Origin: Paenibacillus sp. oral taxon 786 str. D14
GTDB lineage: Bacteria; Bacillota; Bacilli; Paenibacillales; Paenibacillaceae
Direction: 5' to 3'
NCBI RefSeq assembly: GCF_000159955.1
Contig: NZ_GG695977.1
Span: 1 to 56,213 of the forward strand
DNA length: 56,213 nucleotides
Below, in pieces: positions 33,011-41,746 of this stretch (position 1 is its first letter; the number at the start of each line of letters is the position of its first letter). The translations under genes were made by a program, and so were the position numbers. Under the pieces are notes generated by a model. The model did no database searches. It was not told the DNA's origin and was given only the letters and a program-made list of their open reading frames with translations.

Positions 33011-33760
33011 ATGGGTTTGCAACGCTGGAGGATGCTGGGGTATCCGGAGAAATGGATTTTATATGTTGTTTTATTCATTTTCACGGTGATCGGGATGAAA
33101 TATGTAATCGGCACGCGGTTGCCGGATGGCGGACGGCCGCCTTATTTGTTCCTGATCTGGAACGTGTTTTTGGCTTGGATTCCGCTCGGGCTGGCGGTTC
33201 TGCTCGACATGATTCACTTGATCCCATCGCGGACGGCCAAGGTTGCATTAAGCGTTCCGGTTGGGCTGTTATGGCTGTTTTTCTATCCAAATGCCGCGTA
33301 TCTCATCACCGATTTGCTTCACCCGTTTAACCGTTACCCGATTGCGGCGGGCATCCGGTTCTGGGAAGAGCTTTCGTTCTGGGATCACCTCTTTACGTTG
33401 TTGTTTGCTGCGTTGCTGGGATTGGCGCTGGCGACGGTATCCCTGGCATCGGTGCATCACCTGGTGCGGCGAGCGGGAGGCGGCTTGGCAGGCTGGGCGT
33501 TTGCTGTTCTCGTGCTGCTGCTTAGCAGCTTCGGCATTTATCTCGGCCGCTTTATCCGCTGGAACAGCTGGGACTTGCTCAGGCATCCGGGATATGTGCT
33601 CCGAGAAACGGCGGATTATTTCACCGATGCCGCGAACGTGGCGCATATGGTGGGGTTTTGCAAATGGATCTTTTTGATTACCTTCTTCTGTTATGTGGTG
33701 CATTACGGGGTGGCAAGAATTTATCGCGCCTCGGAACGGATGCAAGGGGATAAGGTGTGA
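33011..33760 (+). CDS. DUF1361 membrane protein
   Basis: A protein of about 249 residues with six predicted membrane helices and the conserved WLFFYPNAAYLITDLLH and WNSWDLLRHP stretches of DUF1361. Function is unknown. GGGAGGG touches ATG 33011; the in-frame TTG 33017 has better spacing, so the start may be two codons later. The frame is open further upstream, but without a start signal. Confidence 0.8.
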   Translation: MGLQRWRMLGYPEKWILYVVLFIFTVIGMKYVIGTRLPDGGRPPYLFLIWNVFLAWIPLGLAVLLDMIHLIPSRTAKVALSVPVGLLWLFFYPNAAYLITDLLHPFNRYPIAAGIRFWEELSFWDHLFTLLFAALLGLALATVSLASVHHLVRRAGGGLAGWAFAVLVLLLSSFGIYLGRFIRWNSWDLLRHPGYVLRETADYFTDAANVAHMVGFCKWIFLITFFCYVVHYGVARIYRASERMQGDKV

Positions 33761-33801
33761 CAGGATTTTAGAAGCGAGATCCGGGGGGGGGGGGATGGGA
33801 C

Positions 33802-34365
33802 ATGACGGAAATGAAAGAGCAGCTGCGGCGGCAGTTTCCAGTCCTGGAAAGTGAGCGGCTGGTGCTGCGGCGGCTGCTTCCGGAGGATGCGGAGGCGATG
33901 TTTCGCTGCATGTCCGATCCGGCGGTGCGCGCCTTTACCGAACTCAATCCGGGCAAGCTGCTATTTCCCGGCCGGCTATACCGCTATTTCGAGGAATCCT
34001 ACCGTGTATTGCGGGATCTTCACTTTGCTGTGATTCGTAAAGCGGAAGGAGATTGGATTGGTTTATGCTCGCTGCAGCATTGGGACGTTGAGGGACAAAC
34101 TGCGCGACTCGGCTATCTGATCTCCCCGGCGCATTGGAACCAGGGCTATGCAACGGAAGCGGCAGCGAGTGTGCTGGATTTCGCTTTTGAGACACTTGGG
34201 CTCGGCTGCGTCGAAGCACGCTGCAGCCCGGACAATCCGGCATCGGAGCGCGTCCTTCGGAAATGCGGTCTGCGGGAAGCCGGAAGGCTCTCCCCGGCGG
34301 GGCGAAGAGGCCGAAGATTGGCGCTCAAACGATATATCATCGAAGGGAAGTCCTTTGAAACATAA
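33802..34365 (+). CDS. GNAT acetyltransferase, RimJ/RimL type
   Basis: A 187-residue acetyltransferase. LESERLVLRRLLPEDAEAMF opens the fold, YLISPAHWNQGYATEAAASV is the acetyl-CoA loop, and NPASERVLRKCGLREAGRL is the C-terminal motif. The substrate, perhaps a ribosomal or other protein N-terminus, is unknown. The start ATG 33802 has a poor ribosome site lying beside an unusual run of twelve G (33783-33794). Confidence 0.88.
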   Translation: MTEMKEQLRRQFPVLESERLVLRRLLPEDAEAMFRCMSDPAVRAFTELNPGKLLFPGRLYRYFEESYRVLRDLHFAVIRKAEGDWIGLCSLQHWDVEGQTARLGYLISPAHWNQGYATEAAASVLDFAFETLGLGCVEARCSPDNPASERVLRKCGLREAGRLSPAGRRGRRLALKRYIIEGKSFET

Positions 34366-34417
34366 GTGATCGTTTTTGTTACACAAATGAAATATAGCTG
34401 TGATCAAACCCTAATAG

Positions 34418-34450
34418 AAAGGGGGTACACTTATTACATGACCCCCTTTT
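34418..34450 (+). terminator. Intrinsic terminator after the RimJ/L-type gene
   Basis: AAAGGGGGT pairs with ACCCCCTTTT. Confidence 0.65.
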
Positions 34451-34467
34451 GAATATATATCTCTCTT

Positions 34468-34502
34468 AGAACCCGAAGGACGTGATCGGGTTCTCTTTTT
34501 TT
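34468..34502. terminator. Intrinsic terminator near the end of the PHP gene
   Basis: AGAACCCGA pairs with TCGGGTTCT and is followed by seven T on the plus strand. Confidence 0.75.
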
Positions 34503-34504
34503 GT

Positions 34505-35314
34505 CTACAGAGGAACGGTGACTTTCTGTTTATTTTTGAAATAGACCCATTCCTGAAATCCGATTTCCTTCAAGCGTTGGGCGACTTCCTCCCACTCATC
34601 CCCGACCCGTGACGGCGTGTGGGCGTCGGAGCCAAAGGTGACGGAAACGCCGAAATGAAGGGCCCGCTCGAGAATGGAATCATCAGGATACCATCCGCCG
34701 CTCAGCTTGGTTTTCCCGGAGGTGTTGATTTCGATGGCCACCCCGTGCTCTGCGATCGTTTTTAAAGTATCGTCAATCGCTTGTGCGGCGGGAATGTCCG
34801 TAAATGCCGGGTAGTTGCCCTTCATCGCGTCGATGTGTCCCAAAATTTGAAACATCCCGCTGCGCGCCGATTGGCGGATCAAATCGTAATAGGCCTCTTT
34901 GCTGGCCACTTTTTCCTCTTGGCTCAGGCCCTTCCAACGATTTTTGTTGAAGATGCTGACCTCTCCAACGCTGTGAACCGATCCGATAATGTAATCAAAA
35001 GGATACTGGTTCAGCATATTCCGATAAGCGCCCAAATGTTCCGGGAAGAAATCCGATTCAATCCCCAGTAGAACATCGATTCGGCCAGCGTATTCCTGCT
35101 TTAACTTCAGCACTTCCTCAACATATCCGGCAAAAGCTTGTTTGCCCATGGCGATCCGGGGAAAAGGCTGGTCCTCATCATGGCCGAAGTATGGCGTATG
35201 ATCGCTGATCCCGATGACCGATAATCCGGCAGCCAGGCCGGCTTCGATGTAATCCCGGATGTTCCCGTCCGCATGGCCGCAGCGGAAATGATGGGTGTGA
35301 AGGTCAAACTTCAT
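34505..35314 (-). CDS. Histidinol-phosphatase-like PHP-domain protein
   Basis: A 269-residue PHP-family phosphoesterase. DLHTHHFRCGHADG at the N-terminus and ISDHTPYF supply metal ligands; GIESDFFPE, IIGSVHSVG, ILGHIDAMKG and TFGSDAHTPSRVG give the remaining ones in the order seen in HisJ/HisK-type histidinol phosphatases. It could act in histidine synthesis or on another phosphate ester, as no his genes are nearby. Confidence 0.85.
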   Translation of the reverse strand: MKFDLHTHHFRCGHADGNIRDYIEAGLAAGLSVIGISDHTPYFGHDEDQPFPRIAMGKQAFAGYVEEVLKLKQEYAGRIDVLLGIESDFFPEHLGAYRNMLNQYPFDYIIGSVHSVGEVSIFNKNRWKGLSQEEKVASKEAYYDLIRQSARSGMFQILGHIDAMKGNYPAFTDIPAAQAIDDTLKTIAEHGVAIEINTSGKTKLSGGWYPDDSILERALHFGVSVTFGSDAHTPSRVGDEWEEVAQRLKEIGFQEWVYFKNKQKVTVPL

Positions 35315-35377
35315 GGGAGACGGCTCCTTTCTGTTGGCGTTGAGGTGTTGTGCTTATCTGCACGTGCGTATCCTGGT

Positions 35378-36280
35378 TTATTCAGAACTGATAAAATGGG
35401 TTTCCGGCATGCCCTTCAGGTCACCCAGAAACTGCTGCATCGCCGAGTTGATGTATCGGCTGGATTTGTAAATGACGCCCACCGGGTGAGTGACTTCAAG
35501 CTCAGGGATCGGCACAACCTTTAGCGTGCCTTGTTTCAACTCGCGTAATATCGATTGCCGTGAAATGATCGCCGCGCCCAGATTGATCTCCACCATCCGT
35601 TTGACTTCTTCACTGCTGGACAGTTCCATCACGATGTGCGGTTCGATGTCGTGTTGCCGGAAGACCTCGTCGATAAACCGGCGTCCGAACGTATCGGGAG
35701 ACAGCATGATCATAGGGATGCCGCGCAGCGATTCCAGAGTGGGAGATGGGTTGCTCGCCAAGGGGTGCAGCGGCGAGACGACGAATTCGAAAGTATCATA
35801 ATACAGCACCGACGAGAGAACTTGCGGGTTGTTTTCGATCAAATACCCGATGCCGATGTCGACAAGACCCTGCTCCACGTTCTGATAGATCTGGCTGGAG
35901 GGCATGGATTGAATGGTGGTTTTGATCAGCGGAAACTGGTCTTGGAAATACGATAAGATCCGCGGCAGAATTTGAATTGCGATCGACGTGGTTGTCCCTA
36001 ACACGATATGTCCTTGCGGGGTATGCTCCATATCGGACAGCTTCTGCTTGAGTTCTTCAACGATGTCCAGAATGCGTTCCGCCTGCTCAAGGAAAACTTG
36101 CCCCCGGTCCGTCAGGGTAACCGGTTGGTTGCGGTCAACCAATACGGTATTAAACTCATCCTCCAGGCTTTTGATTTGAGCCGAGACTGCGGGCTGGGTT
36201 AGGTTGAGCAATTCACCAGCCTTTCGGAAGCTTTTTGTTTTGGAGATCGTAATCAGCGTCTCCAACTGACTAATATTCAC
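35378..36280 (-). CDS. LysR family transcriptional regulator
   Basis: A 300-residue LysR regulator. The N-terminal helix-turn-helix is FRKAGELLNLTQPAVSAQIK (about residues 18-37) and the C-terminal effector domain starts near residue 90 (GHIVLGTTTSIAIQILPRIL). The start is GTG 36280 with AAGGAGG upstream. The target is unknown; the gene faces the PHP gene in the same direction and is divergent from the CheX gene. Confidence 0.9.
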   Translation of the reverse strand: MNISQLETLITISKTKSFRKAGELLNLTQPAVSAQIKSLEDEFNTVLVDRNQPVTLTDRGQVFLEQAERILDIVEELKQKLSDMEHTPQGHIVLGTTTSIAIQILPRILSYFQDQFPLIKTTIQSMPSSQIYQNVEQGLVDIGIGYLIENNPQVLSSVLYYDTFEFVVSPLHPLASNPSPTLESLRGIPMIMLSPDTFGRRFIDEVFRQHDIEPHIVMELSSSEEVKRMVEINLGAAIISRQSILRELKQGTLKVVPIPELEVTHPVGVIYKSSRYINSAMQQFLGDLKGMPETHFISSE

Positions 36281-36551
36281 CAGAAGGCCTCCTTTCTTTC
36301 CCGTTCCTTGGGAAATGCGCCGGATGCGGCGCCTTCCTCCATGATTAATTCATTATAGGGGAATTTCGTTGGCTAAATCAATGACACGCCATTCGGCCTC
36401 ATTCGACAAGATCATCCTTTAGAAGTACTTTTGTCCCCGTCATTCGATTTTTAATGACTTGTGCCTAGGAATAAAGTATAATAAGTTTTAACTAAATGCC
36501 GGGTCTATTGAATCGTAAAGTTATTCTTCTAGTGAAAAGGGGCGCATCCTT
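36281..36551. promoter_or_regulatory. Divergent intergenic region between LysR and CheX genes
   Basis: It should contain promoters for both genes. TTGTGCCTAGGAATAAAGTATAATAAG near 36459-36485 includes TATAAT at 36477-36482, a good -10 box for the CheX-side gene; a matching -35 is not obvious. Confidence 0.4.
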
Positions 36552-37010
36552 TTGAAAGCAGAAGTCATAAATCCTTTTCTTGAATCCGCACGTTCGGTTA
36601 TTCAACAGGTTGTTCAAGTTTCGCCTTCCACCGGGAGTATGGGGGTTAAAGAAGTAATTCCTGTGCAGGATCATATATGGATTCAAATCGGAATGACGGG
36701 CCATTTCAGCGGCATGGTGGTGTTCGGTTTGCAAGAGGCCGTGGCGCTGCGCATCGTTTCGGCGATGATGGGCGGATTCGTCCTGACGGAAATGGATGAG
36801 ATGGGACAAAGCGCGATCTCCGAGCTCGGCAACATGATCAGTGGGAATGCCAGCACCATTTTGTCCAATCAGGGAATTGTTGTGGACATTACGCCTCCGC
36901 AGGTCCTTAAGATGGAGCACGCGGCAGGGATTGGGCCCCGCAAGGCGCTTTACATCCCACTGCTGATGGACGGCATCGGCGAACTGGACATTCAAGTGAT
37001 GATCTCTTAA
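36552..37010 (+). CDS. cheX: CheX-like chemotaxis phosphatase
   Basis: A 152-residue protein of the CheC/CheX phosphatase family. ISELGNMISGNASTIL (about residues 94-109) carries the Glu-x-x-Asn pair that removes phosphate from CheY-P. Only one such motif is present, as in CheX. The start is TTG 36552, with AAAAGGGG eleven bases upstream. No other chemotaxis gene is adjacent. It may act on chemotaxis or on another receiver protein. Confidence 0.85.
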   Translation: MKAEVINPFLESARSVIQQVVQVSPSTGSMGVKEVIPVQDHIWIQIGMTGHFSGMVVFGLQEAVALRIVSAMMGGFVLTEMDEMGQSAISELGNMISGNASTILSNQGIVVDITPPQVLKMEHAAGIGPRKALYIPLLMDGIGELDIQVMIS

Positions 37011-37109
37011 GATTAGGTACAGCATAAAGTCATGGTTAAATCACTTTCTTGATGCGGCTTCGTGAACGGAAGATGACTTTTTGAACTACCTCTTGAAGGG
37101 AAGTTACAG

Positions 37110-37892
37110 GTGAGTATGTCGTTAGAGGGCAAAATCGTTGTCGTCACCGGCGCATCCAGCGGGATTGGCGCCTTGGCGGCGCAGAGGTTGTCTGAGCGCG
37201 GCGCTGTGGTCGTTCTGGCTGCCCGGAATGCGGAGAAGCTGAACCGGGTTGCGGCGAGTCTGGCCGGACCTTATCGGGTACTGGAGATGGACGTTGGCAG
37301 CGACGCTTCCGTGAAGGAAGGATTCGACCAGGTTCTGACGGAGTTTGGACGGGTGGATGTCCTGTTAAACAATGCAGGTTACGGCAAGTTCGAATCCTTG
37401 GACCAAATGCCGATTTCCGAATTTGCGGAGATGATGAACGTCAATTACATAGGTATGGTTCGGTGCACGAAGGCGGTTCTTCCCTCGATGAAGGCTGCCC
37501 GTTCCGGACGGATCGTTAATGTCGCTTCGATGGCCGGCAAAATCGGCACGGCCAAGTCTGCGGCCTACACCGCGACGAAGCATGCGGTTATTGGCTTTAG
37601 CAGCGCATTGCGCCAAGAGGTCCGGGAGTACGGCATTTCGGTGTCGACGATTAATCCGGGACCGATTGATACGCCTTTTTTTGACATTGCGGATCCAAGC
37701 GGCGGTTATGTCAAGAACGTGCGTTGGATGATGCTCAAGCCGGAGCGCGTGGCCAAAGCGATGGTAAAGGCGGCAGAGAAAGGCACGATGGAGATCAACC
37801 TGCCTTGGATCGCCGGCGCAGGAGCAAAGTGGTACCAGATGTTCCCGCGATTGGCGGACCGGTTAAGCTATCGAATGATGAATAAGAAATAG
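37110..37892 (+). CDS. Short-chain dehydrogenase/reductase (SDR)
   Basis: A 260-residue classical SDR. VVTGASSGIGALAA is the NAD(P)-binding glycine motif, LLNNAGYG follows, the catalytic Ser lies in VNVASMAGK and Tyr/Lys in YTATKHAV. The substrate is unknown. The start is GTG 37110 or the internal ATG 37116, both after GAAGGGA. Confidence 0.92.
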   Translation: MSMSLEGKIVVVTGASSGIGALAAQRLSERGAVVVLAARNAEKLNRVAASLAGPYRVLEMDVGSDASVKEGFDQVLTEFGRVDVLLNNAGYGKFESLDQMPISEFAEMMNVNYIGMVRCTKAVLPSMKAARSGRIVNVASMAGKIGTAKSAAYTATKHAVIGFSSALRQEVREYGISVSTINPGPIDTPFFDIADPSGGYVKNVRWMMLKPERVAKAMVKAAEKGTMEINLPWIAGAGAKWYQMFPRLADRLSYRMMNKK

Positions 37893-37917
37893 CCTGCCTG
37901 TGAAGGCAGGCTATTTG
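37892..37917 (+). terminator. Intrinsic terminator after the SDR gene
   Basis: GCCTGCCT pairs with AGGCAGGC across GTGA and is followed by TATTT. Confidence 0.75.
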
Positions 37918-38014
37918 CGTCGGTGTGGATTTGTTGTGACTTAGGCTTATCGCATATAATGAAAATATTGGCATAGGACATCAAGTACTTTGAAAATAAA
38001 GGATGAATGGCGAA

Positions 38015-39433
38015 ATGACGAATATTACATTTGCCGGGCTGGGAATTGGTGAACAGTTGACCGCAGCCTTGCTGGACTACGGAATATCGGAGCCGTCACC
38101 GGTTCAGGCGGAGTGTATCCCTGCGGCGCTGGAAGGCCGGGATATCCTTGCGCAGTCGCAGACGGGGACGGGGAAAACGCTGGCTTACCTGCTGCCATTG
38201 CTGCAACGGATTAACCCTGGGGAGAAGACGTTACAGGGGTTAATTTTGGCACCAACCCAGGAGCTGGCGATGCAAATTTTGCGGGAGGCGGAGAAGTACG
38301 GAGAACCGCTGGGGATCAGAAGTCAGGCGTTGATCGGCGGCGCAGCGATCAAGCGCCAGCTGGAGAAGCTGAAGCTGCATCCCCAACTTGTCGTGGGCAC
38401 GCCGGGACGCATCCGCGAAATTTTGGCGCTCCGCAAGCTAAAGCTGCATACGCTGCTCACCGTTGTTGTGGACGAGGTGGATCAAATGTTCCAGCTCGGC
38501 GGCACGGCAGACGTGGAGCATATTCTGCGCGGGACGTTGCGGGACCGCCAGCTGATGTTCCTGTCGGCGACGATTAACCCGGATATTCGGGCATTGGCGG
38601 CGAAAGAGATGAAGGAGCCGCTTGAAATCGGGATCGAACCGGAGCAGCGGACGTCCAAAACGGTGGAGCATCTTTACTTCGTATCCGAAGCGCGGGACAA
38701 AATCGATATGCTGCGGCGGATCGTACGCCACTTCGAACCGGAGCGGACGATTGTTTTTATCAACAATACGGATCAGATCGCCGAAGTTGAGGCGAAGATG
38801 AATTATGTTGGTCTCAGCGCCGGAGCTTTATATGGAGATGCGGACAAAACGGCGCGCAGCTTGACGCTGCAGCGATTCCGCGAGGGGAAAATCCGCGTGC
38901 TGGTGGCGAGCGACGTTGCTGCCCGAGGACTGGACATTGAGAATTTGGCCCTGGTCGTTAACCTCGATCCGCCCATTGATTCCGAGCATTACGTTCACCG
39001 GGTCGGCCGAACTGGCCGTATGGGCCGGAAAGGGCTGGCCGTATCGATCGTTACGCCGCAGGAAGAGTTCATCATGCGTAAATTCGCTCGAGAACTGGGC
39101 ATTGAGATTGAGCCCAAGGCGTTATATAGCGGGAAGCTGGTGGATGCCGGCGAGGCGGGTTCCGGCAAGCGAACTCGTTCCTCCGTTCGCGGCAAGGCCG
39201 GCGCAGACGCGGCTCCTCGCCGCGCAGGCTCATCGGGGACCGCAGGCCGTACAGCAGGGGAAGGCGGCAGCGGGCGAACACACCCGTCCGCGCAGATTTC
39301 CGGCCGGCCGGCTTCCGGTCACGGAGGACCGCGGAAGGCATCGCCAACCGCGGAGCGGAAGAAGGAGCGTCTTTCGGATCGGAAGAATAAAGGCGCTCCG
39401 AAGTGGTTGAAAAATAAGCCGCCGCGCAGTTAG
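38015..39433 (+). CDS. DEAD-box RNA helicase
   Basis: About 472 residues. Motifs in order: Q motif region PSPVQAECIPAAL, motif I AQSQTGTGKT, Ia PTQELAMQ, Ib TPGRI, II as VDEVD (in place of DEAD), III SAT, IV IVFINN, V ASDVAARGLD, VI HRVGRTGRMG. The basic, Gly/Arg/Ser-rich tail from about residue 385 should bind RNA. The start may be ATG 38015 (AAAGG twelve bases upstream) or 38003. Confidence 0.92.
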   Translation: MTNITFAGLGIGEQLTAALLDYGISEPSPVQAECIPAALEGRDILAQSQTGTGKTLAYLLPLLQRINPGEKTLQGLILAPTQELAMQILREAEKYGEPLGIRSQALIGGAAIKRQLEKLKLHPQLVVGTPGRIREILALRKLKLHTLLTVVVDEVDQMFQLGGTADVEHILRGTLRDRQLMFLSATINPDIRALAAKEMKEPLEIGIEPEQRTSKTVEHLYFVSEARDKIDMLRRIVRHFEPERTIVFINNTDQIAEVEAKMNYVGLSAGALYGDADKTARSLTLQRFREGKIRVLVASDVAARGLDIENLALVVNLDPPIDSEHYVHRVGRTGRMGRKGLAVSIVTPQEEFIMRKFARELGIEIEPKALYSGKLVDAGEAGSGKRTRSSVRGKAGADAAPRRAGSSGTAGRTAGEGGSGRTHPSAQISGRPASGHGGPRKASPTAERKKERLSDRKNKGAPKWLKNKPPRS

Positions 39434-39456
39434 GCGGATCGTGGGAGGCGTTAGGT

Positions 39457-40209
39457 TTGAGTGGAAGTGAACTGCCCGTATTGCAGGTCGACGAGCTGAG
39501 CGGCGGCTACAGCTTGGGAAGGCCTGTACTTCACGAGATTAGCTTCGAGGTGAAGCCGGGGGAAATGATTGGGCTGATCGGGTTAAACGGAGCCGGTAAG
39601 AGCACGACCATGAAGCATATTCTGGGGCTGATGACGCCGCATCGGGGAGAGATTCGCATCTCCGGCAACACGCGGGACGAAGCGCCGGAAACGTACCAAT
39701 CACAGTTGGCCTTCGTTCCGGAGTCGCCGTTGCTCTATGAGGAATTGACAGTACGGGAGCATTTGGAGTTTGCGGCCCGGGCTTACGGCGTGGAGCCGGC
39801 GGCTTACCGGGAGCGGGCGGACCATCTGCTGAAGCTGTTCCATATGGAAGAGAAGGCGGACAGCCTGTCAGCCCATCTCTCCAAAGGGATGAAGCAGAAG
39901 GTGATGATCATGTGTGCGTTCGTCGCCCGGCCGCCGCTGTATATTATCGATGAACCGTTTCTGGGATTGGACCCGCTGGGCATCCGGTCATTGCTTGATT
40001 TCATGTTGGAAATGAAACAAGGCGGAGCCTCGATTCTATTAAGCTCGCATATTCTATCAACGATTGAAAATTACTGCGACCGCTTTATCGTTCTGCACCG
40101 GGGGAGAGTGCTGGCCCAAGGGACGCTGGCTGACATCGGGGAGCAGGCGCAAGCCTCGGGAGCTTCGCTGGAGCAAATTTTCTACGCCTTAGTGAAGGAC
40201 GGCGAATAG
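39457..40209 (+). CDS. ecsA: ABC transporter ATPase, EcsA-like
   Basis: A 250-residue ATPase with Walker A GLNGAGKST, signature LSKGMKQKV (variant of LSGGQ), Walker B LYIIDEPF and the H-loop serine-histidine SSHIL. Together with the next gene, two bases downstream, it matches EcsAB, an exporter that in Bacillus affects protein secretion and competence. The start is TTG 39457 after GGGAGG. Confidence 0.88.
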   Translation: MSGSELPVLQVDELSGGYSLGRPVLHEISFEVKPGEMIGLIGLNGAGKSTTMKHILGLMTPHRGEIRISGNTRDEAPETYQSQLAFVPESPLLYEELTVREHLEFAARAYGVEPAAYRERADHLLKLFHMEEKADSLSAHLSKGMKQKVMIMCAFVARPPLYIIDEPFLGLDPLGIRSLLDFMLEMKQGGASILLSSHILSTIENYCDRFIVLHRGRVLAQGTLADIGEQAQASGASLEQIFYALVKDGE

Positions 40210-40211
40210 CG

Positions 40212-41438
40212 ATGGAGCTTCAAACGCTGCGAAGCCGGCGGAGAGCGGCCTTCTGGGGCAAAGTGCTCCCGTATTTGCCCTATGTCTTTCAGAGCGGCCT
40301 CGCCGTCTTGCTGCTCCTGCTTATTATTGCGTTTTCGGCCTGGTATACGGCGTTTCTGCAAAACATTCCGCCCGGTTTGCCGATTCGCTGGATTTTGCTG
40401 CTGTTATGGGGTCCGCTGACCGTATATGCCGGATTTCGAACCTATGCGCAGCCGGCTGACGTAATTTTCTTACTGCCGCAGGAGACGCAAATGAAGGCCT
40501 ACCTAGCCCCGGCTTTTCGGAACGGACTGATTTATAAGCTGGTTGGACTCTATATTGTGGTGTTGCTGGCTTGGCCGTTGTATCAGCGCAGCGGAGAGGG
40601 CGGGGTTATTCAGCCCCTATGGCTGATGCTGGTCGTCCTGCTGTTGCTCAAGGCGTTAAGTGCCTACGGAGCTTGGCAGGAGCTCAGAATTACGACGTCC
40701 CGGGCCAGAGCCGGGTACCGCTTGCTGCGCTGGTGCTTTGTGCTGCTGATGACGGCGGCTTGGATCTGGCAGCCAGCCTGGAAAAGCACCTTGTTCACGG
40801 TGCTCGTCAGCCTCAATTACGGCCTGATCTTGCGGTTTCCGATGAAATACAGGGTCCCTTGGGACAACCTGATCACCGCTGAACGTACGGCGGCGGCCCG
40901 GGTGCAGATGATTCTCGGCTGGTTCGTGGACGTGCCGTCGGAAGGACAGAAGGTGATCCGCCGCCGCTGGTTGTCCGGCATCGGCAACCGGATTCCGTGG
41001 CAGCCGGCCGAGGCCTACCGTTATTTGCTGGTCAAGACGTTTGTCCGCAGCGAGCTGTTGGGCATCCTGCTTCGCCTAACACTGCTGGGCATGGTGCTGA
41101 CGGGATGGAACGACAAATCCTGGCTCGGACCGGCGATTCACTTGCTGTTTGTGTTCCTGTCGGGCATGCAGCTAGCCGCCTTACGCCAAACCCATCGGGA
41201 CTCACCGGCAGCCTCCTTCTATCCATTGCCTGCCGGCGCACGGAAGACGGCGACGCTTCGATTAAGCTCCCGATTGCTGTTCGCGATCACGGTATTGCTA
41301 TGGCTGCCGATGGCCGTCATACCGGGCGGCGATGCCCTTTTGACGTTTGGTTCCTTGGCCGCAGGCTTGCTGCTGGCGATAGGCATGCGTTCTTCCTGGA
41401 AGCGCAGATGGCGCGAGGAGGACGAAGACGAGGAATAG
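40212..41438 (+). CDS. ecsB: ABC transporter permease, EcsB-like
   Basis: A 408-residue protein with about eight to ten membrane helices and no catalytic motif, matching the size and layout of EcsB. PADVIFLLPQETQMKAYL (about residues 77-94) is a conserved EcsB stretch. It follows the ATPase with a two-base gap, so it is translationally coupled. A strong terminator follows. Confidence 0.85.
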   Translation: MELQTLRSRRRAAFWGKVLPYLPYVFQSGLAVLLLLLIIAFSAWYTAFLQNIPPGLPIRWILLLLWGPLTVYAGFRTYAQPADVIFLLPQETQMKAYLAPAFRNGLIYKLVGLYIVVLLAWPLYQRSGEGGVIQPLWLMLVVLLLLKALSAYGAWQELRITTSRARAGYRLLRWCFVLLMTAAWIWQPAWKSTLFTVLVSLNYGLILRFPMKYRVPWDNLITAERTAAARVQMILGWFVDVPSEGQKVIRRRWLSGIGNRIPWQPAEAYRYLLVKTFVRSELLGILLRLTLLGMVLTGWNDKSWLGPAIHLLFVFLSGMQLAALRQTHRDSPAASFYPLPAGARKTATLRLSSRLLFAITVLLWLPMAVIPGGDALLTFGSLAAGLLLAIGMRSSWKRRWREEDEDEE

Positions 41439-41439
41439 C

Positions 41440-41479
41440 AAAAACGGACCGTTCCCGGGTGGGAGACGGTCCGTTTTTG
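41440..41479. terminator. Bidirectional intrinsic terminator
   Basis: AAAAACGGACCG pairs with CGGTCCGTTTTT; the T runs on both strands serve the convergent ecsB-like and YjcZ-like genes. Confidence 0.85.
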
Positions 41480-41503
41480 CTTGGAAACTTTTTATTCAGC
41501 AGA

Positions 41504-41638
41504 TTAATACAGGATGGAACGGCTAACGATAACCAACAGGATAAAGAGAACCAGGATCACACCCGTGCTCGTGAACAGGCCGCCGTGACCGCCGTAGCCG
41601 CCTCCGTAGCCGCCTCTCGCTTCTTCAATTCCACTCAT
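41504..41638 (-). CDS. YjcZ-like sporulation miniprotein
   Basis: A 44-residue protein: a Gly/Tyr-rich N-terminal part (GGYGGGYGGHGG) and one hydrophobic helix (TGVILVLFILLVIVSRSIL), the YjcZ/sporulation-protein pattern common in Bacillales. It should be a membrane or coat-associated peptide. The start is ATG 41638 with AAGGGGA eight bases upstream; longer upstream frames have no signal. Confidence 0.85.
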   Translation of the reverse strand: MSGIEEARGGYGGGYGGHGGLFTSTGVILVLFILLVIVSRSILY

Positions 41639-41746
41639 CTTCATTCCCCTTTCCCATTTAGGTGTATTGTGATAGTACACCGTATTGTATGAGAAGAGGG
41701 GCTGGCGTGCGTGGGCCAATGTGCCGTTCTCCGACGGACCCGCCGC

